Shown piece by piece: positions 23,401 to 33,800 of a stretch of 59,314 bases of DNA (the stretch's first letter is position 1; every line of letters begins with the position of its first letter). The position numbers and the translations under genes were made by a program. Source of the DNA: Dimargaris cristalligena (Eukaryota; Kickxellomycota; Dimargaritomycetes; Dimargaritales; Dimargaritaceae); the NCBI GenBank assembly GCA_027576995.1, contig JANBQC010000102.1:1-59314 (forward strand), given 5' to 3'. The notes beneath the pieces were generated by a model. That model ran no database searches, had not been told where the DNA came from, and saw only the letters and a program-made list of their open reading frames with translations.

Positions 23401-24253
23401 GAAATGGGTCCTAGATGGAAGGTTTCACGGGAAATAGTACACAAGAAATATACATTTCAAATACGGTTAGAATAATAGTTCGATATACTAAAAAAAAACA
23501 TAGTATAAACAGATATTAGTGAGTATATCAAGAGCGCTTAAGTGGGACAATTTGCCAATACCTTTTCAATAGATTTGAAGAATTTCAGGGTAGTGAGGGA
23601 GTACTTGTCGTGGAGAAGACGATAGGGCCGTGTATTGCTATCAATAACTAGGTGGGGTAGGTTCATAAGGGGCATGGGTAGCAAATGATGGCAAGTTAAT
23701 ATTAGAAACATTTAACGGCGGTGCGATTCCGCTGACTCAAACGAGCGAACACGGTGCTTGTGTTGGAGACCATTCCAAAAATCAAATAACTATTTATATA
23801 TATATATATATATTGCCTAATTTGGGATTCAAGGATCAACTTACTTTGGATATCAACCCGTCGATGCGATTTATAATTATCTCGCAAACACGACTGCACG
23901 AGCGTATACAGGCGGGGATACAGGTACGGCGGAATCCGGTATTGTCGCAGGAACTGTAGGACCACATCGTAAACCATTTGATGTTGCTTGATAGTAAAAG
24001 CGGCGGCATGGCCCCGAAGTTCCGCCAGAAAGTCGGTGTTCGGAAGCGAGTCTTCGTTGCTTTCGTCGCTGTGCGCTTGGGCCCGCTGGCCGGCGGTGGT
24101 ACCTTGAAGGGGGCGGAGTTTCCGGGCTAGGTCATCATCCAACGTGGCGTTGATGTGGAAGGCAAATGGGTCCTGGGCCAGAAGGCACGGCTTGCCATTC
24201 TCGATGGACGGGAAAATAAGGGTCAGGTCGTGGGGGGCAATGGCGAAGGGCAT
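20408..24253 (-). CDS. FERRY3/C12orf4 homologue with UBA-like segment
   Basis: Homologue of animal C12orf4 (FERRY3/Fy-3), a subunit of the five-part FERRY complex, a Rab5 effector linking mRNAs to early endosomes. My model has four exons: 23845-24253, 23562-23647, 23262-23410, 20408-23102, giving 1112 aa. Introns of 197, 151 and 159 nt have GTAAGT, GTATTG and GTAAGT donors and TAG acceptors, with phases 1, 0 and 2 that match. The N-terminus starts MPFAIAPHDLTLIF. The conserved C-terminal block starts at FTISLGKPIPLTHNLRL and includes QQTTEYHFPSVSEQLEASY, RPGDILVTRHSNLPLVHVVF, FKCIKGFL and a final FQFLIPG...FNQYRSDIINVFRV, all in the order of the animal protein. Between the conserved N-terminal helices (IWDKLIDEAKAIQRKDYRAF) and this block lie several hundred extra low-complexity residues carrying a UBA-like motif (LTEMGFELEQSI then YQGDMDRAINILL) around 385-430. 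Homology is strong; presence of a full FERRY complex is unknown. Confidence 0.9.
23648..23844 (-). other. Intron 1 of the FERRY3-like gene, with (TA)n tract
   Basis: Donor GTAAGT directly after a CAAA exon end and acceptor CCTAG. It holds a TA microsatellite at about 23795-23813. Exon 1 read past the donor runs into a Tyr/Ile repeat encoded by the microsatellite, which supports splicing here. Confidence 0.85.
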
Positions 24254-25640
24254 GGTCCCTACCCAGATGATTTACTCTACCCAGGGTCGAGTTGGAAACG
24301 GGAGCGTAGGTAGGTAGGTAGGTGGGTAAGGGCGGTTGAGGAGATAGAGGCAGGGTCGCTAAGACTAAGGCACGGGTTGGTGCGGAGGTATAGAATGCCC
24401 CCAATGGTAAACTGCTCGTTGGCAATGATTTCCAAGTGGGTGACTAGGCCCGGTTAGTAGGGCTGCAAGTAGGTGGGGGGGAGAGGGGTACAAGAGAGGT
24501 AAATCCACCTGGGCAATAAATGGCCGAGGGACGAAAGGGGAAAGGAACTGAACCAGGAATGGCCTGAGAGGAGAGAGGCACGGAGGTTAAGTTGGGATAA
24601 GGAGGGGTTGGGAACCTTTCCGAGCCCCACAAAATTAATCTAGTCGGATTTGGGGGTTCTTTGGCTGGCAAAAGTGGCCGACTTTACAGGGTCTCTCACC
24701 CCCCCTATAAAATTAAGGATCTGCTAGCGCAGGGGTGGATTGGTCAATGAAGGTGACTGGCTATGTTACCAACAATAAAACCATGGGGATGCCCCCCCAC
24801 TGCAACTAAACTTCCCCATAGCCCATGTGGCCAGGTTATTGTTAGGTGGGAGATACAAGTAGGCTTAGTGTTCATTCGGAATTGGGTTGTTGGATACAAG
24901 ATGCATGGTGGTCCCTTTAGTGGCCAGGAATCAGCAATTTTATGTACTGGAGCGTATCGTCACAACAGTAAATTTTAAAATGGGGGGAATTCAGCGATTA
25001 GCCCCAGTCGGCCTCGGGATGTAGGGCTAGATATTTGTCGGATTAGGGTTTACCCAATCCATTAATATAAAATCGCTGGGTAAAATGCTGCCTACTTAGG
25101 AACCTACCGTTACTAGGATTGGATTAGGTCTAGAAATAAAACTACGGGCTGCTGATACTTTATCCGCGCTTGAAAGGCAATAACATATCCCAATAACAAC
25201 CTTGGTCCTAGTTTTTTTCTATATTACAGACCCTAGGCTAACTACCCTTCATGCCGAACTATTGCCAACATTAATTTGCACACCAGTGGTTTTTCCACGC
25301 ATGCTATAACGGAGGCCAATGTCAAAGGTTGATCATATATAACTATCATGACCATCCTTGTGAAGTTTGACATAACATAAACGACACACCTCCAAACTAT
25401 TTATTACATTTCCATTACATAAAGGAATGTATTTTATTCGGATAAAAATATGTATTTATATATCCACTAAAAAATATTGCTATGTACTGAGTAGTTACAT
25501 GGGCCCATAGATCAGTGGTTGCAATATGTAACTCCAAAATCGGTTCATAAAACTATACCCCGAATAATCAAAAAGGGGAAATGCAAGAAATTATATTCTA
25601 GAGAAGACGGTATTGGGGATCGGAAACCCATTACCAGGGC
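24254..25640. other. Intergenic, upstream of the FERRY3-like gene
   Basis: The right half is AT-rich. The part next to the FERRY3-like start includes a (GGTA)n-like run at about 24308-24325. No coding region supported. Confidence 0.55.
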
Positions 25641-27475
25641 TTAAAAATCGGGTGTAACGTCTAGATCTGTACTCAACAGTGAGTTTACTACCACATAGAC
25701 TCTTTCGCCTGGGTTCTGGCGGCCACCAACAAACGCAGCGAGCCGAAGCTGGTCGAAAGCACCGGGTTGCAACTCATTAGCGAAATAAAGCCAGTTTGTA
25801 TTTGTGGTGGGGGTTACATCTTTAAGTGCCTATTTGGCTGTGTCTTGGGAAGTGGTATCAGATGCTGGCACGACGATGATCATTTGGTTATCGTCGGTCA
25901 GATGCAGATGAGTCATGAAAGGTAGGTATCCGTGCATAAATTCGGCAGTGATGGGTTCCTCCCCGACGTTCCTATCGTCAAGTGCGCCGTCGGTGGTTAA
26001 AGGCCCACAATTCCAGATGGCTTCTAAGAAATCGGCACTTTGGGAGAGGTTCATAAATCACATCACCTTGACCATGGTACGCTGCCCGGCCAATAGTTCG
26101 GCGTATTGACTGTCCGAATAGGGGCCGGTAAATCTATCCGTCAAACGGCCCAGAGTGGAGATATTGCGGGCCAAGGCGGCCAATATAATGGCCAAGCAGT
26201 TGAAAGGCCGGTAAATATGACTGGCGTTACTTCTGGTCAATGGGTCTTGTTCGAGCCATGTCCACAATCCGGTCATGAATTCTTCGAGACAATCGAGTCG
26301 GTCGGTCGTCGCCAATCGGGCCATCACGAGGGCAGTGGTACTGTCAATTGAATCGCTAAAAATACGGATAAGCTTAGACTCCGACCATTCCGTTTGGGGG
26401 TCCAGCTTCAATAGTTCGCGCATATGTTCCAGTTCGGAGGGATCCCAACCGCGGCGCACGGTTTGGATCAATTGAGGATCGAGTAAAGCCCGCAATGACC
26501 CAAGAACGTGGTGGCCGCTAGGTAGGGCGTCGGTTAAGGCAAGCAGGGGAACTTGATTGACCAGAGCCTTACTTGGCAGTTGGTTCGGATTCACGAGGCG
26601 CCATGCGCCAGGCTGGAACATCGGTTCGGCCTTATGCTTCTTGAGATATTGATAATAGCTCTGAATTGACGCTAATGGCATATCCATACCGCCGGGCTCG
26701 GCCGATCCATCGAATAATTGGCGTGTCCTGTAACACGAGTGGTATGCTTCATGGTACAGCCTGCCGGAAAGCTGGTGGCGAAAAAAGGTGTGCCATAGAA
26801 TAGCTAATTCTTTGGGCTGTTGCTCGACTCCGGGCTGGCTTTTTAGATTGGACCACTCGCCCAGAAGAGCCCCCAAGGCAGACTAAATGACAGAATCGAT
26901 AACACGAATAACAGATCAATGGGGAATATAGGCGGTATTAGATCATTGCTAGGCATCAGTAATTGGTTTGTGTGATGGACTAGGATACATTTAGTTATTG
27001 ACTACAATTATTATAAAATTACTGAAAATTTCCTTCAAACTGAAATTAATATTTAATAGCATTTTCAAATTTTACGTACCAGTGTAGTTTCGTATGGATG
27101 AAGTTTCACGTGTTCCCCGATTCTCCTAGAGACCCTTAGTAACTCCCCACGATTACCGATGAGGGCCGAGTCAATAATTTCTTGAATAATTTCGCTAGGC
27201 ATGTTGTCTAACTTATGTTTTTGGCCATTGACGTATGTTGCAGCTAGGGGGGGGGGGCTTTTACAAATAGTTTCCAGTTCCATGGGGGGGCTACCATATG
27301 TAGCTTGGGGTGTGGTGGAGACAATTGGCTCGCAAAAAGAGGTGTCATCATCGGCAGATTCCAGGCAGAGACTGCTCATTAAGTTACCTGGGGCTGCTTT
27401 GGAATCATGTATACGGTGGACGAAGGCCAAGGCAATCACCGTAAAACCAAAAGTGTGCATGTTATAAAGGGCCAT
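25641..27475 (-). pseudogene. Secreted F-box-like gene with two in-frame stops
   Basis: A two-exon gene: exon 1 27080-27475, intron 26883-27079 (GTACGT donor, TTTAG acceptor, phase 0), exon 2 25641-26882. The N-terminus is signal-peptide-like (hydrophobic FGFTVIALAFV, likely cleavage near SKA about residue 27). After a linker comes an F-box-like core at residues 92-117 starting MPSEIIQEII and ending LLRVSR. Exon 2 encodes a mostly helical region. TGA at 26058-26060 and TAG at 25830-25832 interrupt it, yet the same frame stays protein-like beyond each (for example NLSQSADFLEAIWNC, then WLYFANELQPGAFDQLRLAA and NPGERVYVVVNS) to TAA at 25641. There is no frameshift over 1.2 kb. The region around the first stop aligns with the intact relative at 56.8 kb (LSQSAD versus FSQAAE). 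Likely a young pseudogene; readthrough, assembly error or a truncated functional product of about 405 aa are alternatives. Biochemical role unknown. Confidence 0.72.
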
Positions 27476-30400
27476 TATAAGTAGACTTGGTTAAAAAAAG
27501 GGGGGAAGTCAAGAAATTTAGACGCCAAAAACGGGCGTTTATATATAAAGAATGAGGTTGGGCAGATTTTCCAAACGAATAGGGAAAATGGATGGGTGAG
27601 TGGTTCGGGTGATTTGGTGCTGGGAGCAACTAATCATGTTTATATATAGTTCATTAAATTAGGCACCTCATCTTGGCCCAATGATTACTTTGGCTACATC
27701 AATGTGCCTAGTGGTATATTGCCATTCTTGGGCCAATATTTTTGTTGTTATGACAGGTCACTTTATTCAATACTGTGGCTGTTGGGCAATGGGGGGAGGA
27801 GGACAAATTAAACAAACCCAATGACCACCATCTATAACGCAAGAACAGTGAGGCCACCATCGAGTGGTACAGATGCGGGATATATATGTGTGGCTATTGT
27901 GCAGGAGGGGCTTAGTGTTGGAAATATGGATTTGATAGTAAATGCAAGTACCTTCGAATACAACTAAAATGTTTTAAAGAAGAGAGAAAGAACCGCAAGG
28001 GGCAAGGCTAGATGCCCGCAGTAGGTTTTATTGAGTTGGAATTAGTAGTAATAATGACTAGGACGAAGTCCCAGGTATAGAATGATATAGTAAAGATTAG
28101 AATATAGTCCCGAGTATAGGACGAGCCAATCAGAGTAAAGGAATTGGTGGGATGGGGGAAATGAATTTCCAATACTTAGCGTTAAACGAAAGAAACACTT
28201 TTCTTAAAGACACCTACAAAACGACATTGGGTGAAATGCTGTGGTGGGACGGTATATCCTTGTAGCTACCTGTACTACTAGTCCAGACCCAATTTCTATT
28301 CACTGGTAGTGAGCTGGTTTTGGTGCTTGTCGATTATCTAAAGGGGGCACGTGGAGCATTCTTTGATAGTTCGCTGAAACCATATTGATGCGGATTATCG
28401 CTCGCACTATAGTGGTGCATTTTACTCGGAGGTAATTAAAATTGATTGACTCTCAGAAAATAATCAACCAACAGAGCCTATGAATTGTAGCAGGGCATTA
28501 CACTCTAATAGGGGTGACATGGACTTAAGCTAAACCATACAGAGACTCCATGTTTCGAAGTCGTCGATTTTGGTGCCGAAGAGTACTCCGCGACAGCGAT
28601 CGTGGAACCACTGTGTTATTGCTAGGTGTCATATATTGGTAGTGTGTTGGTCCACCCAACCAACTAACTGAAGGTGTGCTGGTACAAAAAGGCGGAATGG
28701 AGAGGCATGTGCACCATTTTCACTAATTGCGGTTACATGGTAAAAATGGCCGAGTGTAGTTTCAATGGGGTGGCCAATAACCACTTCAGAATGGCCTCTT
28801 TTGAGGTTTTACAGTAATATATATTAGCCTAAAGAATAAGAATTCACATATTACCTATGTAATTTCTGTGGAGGGACTTTTGCTTTATACCAGCTTTGAA
28901 AAATGCAATCCATTGAAGCAAACTTCACCCGACAATGTTATGGTGATTTATATATATAGAGTTCGTGTTGTTGAAGTGTGAATATGGGCGAGGGTATACT
29001 TTTTATACTCGCCGCAGTATGACATGGCCACTGCCAAGGCTGTAAATTTACAATCACCTCTTATCAAGACTAGCACCAATCTATAGCGTAGATACTCTTG
29101 AATGGAAATAGATATTGGGCTGTGTTAGGGGATATCTAGGGTGTCTACTGGGATAGTTTGTGAGTAATAGATATACCAGTGTGGATTGCGTAAGGTTATC
29201 ACTACAGATCAAAGGCGACCCCATTATTGCTTTTGAATACGCGACAGTATGGGGCTGGCGTTTAGGGGGTTGGGGCCCAGAAGATGGTGCCTCCTTGCAA
29301 CAAGATCCATAATCCACTGCTACTAATACCAGCGGGTTGGGAAAGAAGTCCGTCCGATACCTCCACAATATTCTCTACTAAGGCGCACGGCTAAAGAACG
29401 TGAGTATCGGATTGTGGAAGACCCTGTAGGGAATCTAATCATGGGACTGACGTATTTTATATTACGCTCGAATAGCATGTCGATTTCATGAGAATATATC
29501 ACTTTTCTAATATTGAAACGTCGTTCCAGTGCACCTTACAACCCGCAATTGGAGTACAAAGCTCGTCCCCACGCCCGTGTGTGTGGGTACTCTACCAATG
29601 GCTCAGTCTGAGTGACCTGTTATATAGGAAGACACAGAATTCCCTCTCCCCTTTGTAGTAGCCAGAGTATTAGGTGTTGAAGCACCTCTACGCTTTCACC
29701 AATCCTATCCCCCCGATCCGGGAATATTGATTCACTTGTAGATTTCCCAGGGCGCGGCCCTACGGGAGGACTGTTTCGCTGACGTCACCGATGCCCTGAT
29801 TCAATAGTGTGGATACCAGGGCTGTGGCATATAGCCCAAGTGTGTCCCAAGATGAACGTCATTTCTGCCGTCACGAGAATGGGCTACTAACTCGCTCAGT
29901 AGCTTTAGGCGGCATTCCGTATTTGAGGTTTCCGCTCATGCATACACCCATACGCGCATAGAGTATATATATATACCCTACATCCATCCCGCGGACACCC
30001 CGGCTCTCCGTTAATCCGACGATGCGAATCCGTCTTTATTGGCCTCTTTATTGCACACTGCACTAGTTCATTAACCTTCCTTTTCAACTCACTGACCCCC
30101 AAACCGTGTTTTTATCGCCTACATTCTTCTCCCTCGTACTCTGCTTGCTTAGTAGCTGTATCTGCCGCATTACCCCCCTTTATATACAGCCGACTTCCCC
30201 AGCACCCTTGCCCTCTTTTCGATATATTATCTCTTTTCGTTGTACTCCCCAGTTCCCTACCCTCTCTCATTTCTGCACTTTCACTACCTCGGTAGCTGTA
30301 CTCCTACTAACCCATACAACTGTCTCCGCATACCCACTGCACCACCTTACTCCCTTATCCGGTCATACCGGTAAGCTAGCCTACATATTCCATCCCATCT

Positions 30401-30833
30401 TGACGCTATCTTATCCAGCTACCCTCTCCATACGTTGAAGTATTCCCCCGTGTCTCTCCTATCAGGTGGAACTCTCTGCCATCCTTTTGGACCAACCACC
30501 AACCTTAATTGTCAACCCATTATTCCGGGGTGACGAAAAGAGGTGTGGGGTTGGTTCAGCCACTTGCGCGCTATTTCATAAGGTTTTATCGATTATATGG
30601 CGCCGGACACCCCCCCAGTCGTGGTATATATAGCACATATTCTTTCCATTGGGTTCACCGTTCTCCCATTTGCCCCTTTTCCTTTGGCCTTCAAAAAGGC
30701 CCAGTCCGACCTGACCAAATTAACCCATAGTCCACTACTGTTCCCTCCATAACCTTGGTGTACGCCCTACTACCATCCAGACTCGGCACCTACTTTGTGT
30801 GGCCACTCTCCCTCACTCCCATTCCCATCCACC
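27476..30833. other. Intergenic upstream of the debranching enzyme gene
   Basis: AT-rich, with no recognisable coding region. From about 30100 to 30830 the plus strand becomes pyrimidine-rich (C/T), typical here of sequence before a strongly expressed gene. A TATATATA element lies near 30625, about 210 bases before the ATG, and is a possible TATA box. Confidence 0.5.
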
Positions 30834-33800
30834 ATGGACCCCACCCTCATTGTCCACACTCTTCAACTCAACGAGAATGGCGAGCCTGGCCAAACCAACG
30901 AATTTCTACGGCTCCCAGCTCCCGTGCAGCCATACGGTCTGCGTTTCCAAATTACGGCGGGTTCCGAAGCCGCCAACCGGCCCGTCCTGTACACCAACTA
31001 CCCCTTAACGGGGGTCAAGTTCTCCCGGACCCAGTTCCATCCCCGCCCCTTCAGCGTGGGAACCAGCAGCGAACTCGTGTGCGAATTCCCCATTACTGTC
31101 GCGGGACCCTACCAGTACTATGTCGAATACCGGGACGACCACCGGGAGGAGGGCCGTAACCGCACCGCCACCGCTTACTTTATCGTGGACCCCGACCTGA
31201 CCATCCGGTCCCGCCCGGCCGCTCGGGGTATCCTGCGGGAGGCCGAAGCCGTGTCCGTCCGGCACTTGCCCCTCGACGGCATAGCCTTACAAACGATGGT
31301 CCCGAAGTGGATGGGTCCCCTTCGCGACTGGAACCGTCACCTGGAGGCCAGCTCCCAGCTCGGCTATAACATGATTCATTTTGTGCCCCTGCAGAAACGC
31401 GGGGAGTCCAACTCGCCCTTCTCCATCTACGACCAACTGGCCTTGTCCGACGACCTGTTCACTTCCACCGATCGCATCCAAAGCGACGATGACAAATACG
31501 AACTGTTGGCCCAGCTGCTGGTGTCCATGGAGGCCGAAATGGGCATGCTAGGCCTGGTGGACATGGTCTGGAATCATACCGCATTTAATTCGGATTGGCT
31601 GCTAGACCACCCTGAAGCCGGGTATAATTTGGCCAATTCGCCCCACCTGACCGCTGCTTTTGAGCTGGATGAGGCCATTATGAAGCTGTCTGGAGAACTC
31701 GCCCAGCATGGGGTCCCTTCCGAGCTCAATACTGAGGCTGATTTGAACGCCCTAGTGGCCGCCGTCAAGGAACACGCCATTCGGGGCATCCGCCTGTGGG
31801 AGTTCTATGCTATTGATGTCGAGTCCTGTCTGGCCGCCACCCGTGCTGCCCTGGAAGACCCCGCGAATCTCCCTGTGGTTGACCGCTTTGACACGCGTAC
31901 CCTGCGGGGGCTCCCCCTCGCCGAAAAGGCCCTCAGGCTGTACGAAGCAGCCTTTGGTGGCGATCATCCAGTCGGCACCCGTCGTACCCCCAACGTCTGT
32001 GACTTACCCGTACTGCTTTCCTTCATGAAGGCCCTGTGCGGGTCGCTGAATGATGTTGAACACGTGATGCAGCACACTCAGCAACTGCTGAACGAAATCA
32101 ATGTACCCCACTATGCGCTCTACGACCAGCACGTGGATAGCATCCTGTCCAATATCCGCAATACCGTCAAGTACGAACGGCTCGACAGCAATGGCCCGCG
32201 CAAGGGCACCATCACTACCTCCAATCCAATTGTACCCACCTACTTCACCCGTTTGCCGGTCAATTCCCGGACCGCCGATCACCCAGAAGGTTCGCGGTTC
32301 TTGGCCAACAACGGCTGGGTCTGGAACGCCAATGCCTTGGACAACTTCGCCGAGGCCCACTCCACCGCTTATCTAGAACGTAAGGTGATCGTCTGGACCG
32401 ACTGTGTCAAGCTCCGCTACGGCAAAGCTCCTGAGGATAATCCCTACCTATGGGACCACATGAAGCGGTACACCCAGATCATGGCTCGCTACTTCCACGG
32501 GTTCCGCATCGACAACTGCCATTCCACCCCCATTGAGCTGGCCGAGTATTTGATTGACGCCGCCCGTGAGGTGCGCCCCAACCTGTACGTGTTGGCCGAG
32601 CTGTTCACGGGTAGCGAGGACGTGGATCGCATTTTCGTGAATCGACTGGGAATCAACTCGCTAGTCCGGGAAGCCCTTCGGGCCTGGAGTTCCTTCGAGC
32701 TCAGCCGCCAAATCCACCGTAGTGGCGGTAAGGCCATCGGTACCCTCGATACTGATTGTCTGGCCCGCGTTTCCCAGTTCCGATTCGACGATGGCCGCCA
32801 AGTACCCTGTCGGGCGGTGCCGCTCACGGGAACCCTGCCGCACGCCATGTTTACCGACTGCACTCATGACAACCCCACCCCGACCCAGGAACGCACCAGC
32901 GAAGATACCCTTCCCACGGCCGCCCTGGTGGCGATGACCTGCAGCGCCTCCGCCAGCGTTAAGGGGTTTGATGAGATCTACCCCCGCCTCCTAGAACTGG
33001 CCCATGAGAATCGCCCTTACCAAGTTCTGGACGACCCCCTCGCGGTGGGTATTGGCCGGGCCAAGCAGATTCTCCAGCCCATTCACACCCAAATGGCCGT
33101 GGAGGGGTTCAGTGAGGTACACGTGCATCACGAGAATCAGTTCATCATGGTTCACCGCCAGCACCCCGTCACCCGAGAGGGATACCTGCTAGTGGCCCAC
33201 TGTGCCTTCCCGGGTTCTACCGAGGACTGTGTACTGGCGCCGACTAAGCTACGGGGTACTGAAGTGGAGCCCATTATGGCCATGCGCCTCCGGGTGAACG
33301 CTGACAAGTACCAGGACCGGTCCGATGAGCTTACCGGGTTGCCTTCTCACCTAGTTGACTTGGCTCCGCCCCACTTGCACCGCGGCTCGGACGACTTGGG
33401 ATCGTTTACTGAACTTACCGCCCCGACCGGCTTCGGTCCCGGGAGTATCCTCCTGGTCCGGACTCGGATCCCAGATATCAACCCTGCCCTCGACCAGTTG
33501 ATCCGTACCGAGGCGGATACTGCCGTGGCTGACCTGGACTTGCTGACCCTGAATGCTATCCTCTACCGCTGCGACGCCGAGGAGCGGGACATTAAGGCCG
33601 AGAACGGCGTATACAACGTGCCTGGCCACGGTACCCTGCCGTATTGTGGTCTGCAGGGTTTCATGTCGGTGTTGGATACCGTTATCCGCCACAACAATCT
33701 GGGACATCCCTTGTGCGACCATCTGCGGTCGGGCACTTGGGCCCTGGACTATACCGTCAACCGGTTGCGGCCCTATGCTGACATGTACCCAACCCTGGAG

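Noticed and set aside
25830..26060. Short introns (42-57 nt) that could remove the two stops in the gene at 25.6 kb
   Set aside because: Donors would be poor (GTACCA, GTGCCA), the lengths are far below the 150-280 nt introns seen here, and the segment around the first stop aligns with the intact relative.
25830..26060. Alternative genetic code reading TGA or TAG as sense
   Set aside because: Other genes in the window (DHHC, RPAIN-like) end properly at TAG, and the long housekeeping frames contain no internal TGA or TAG.
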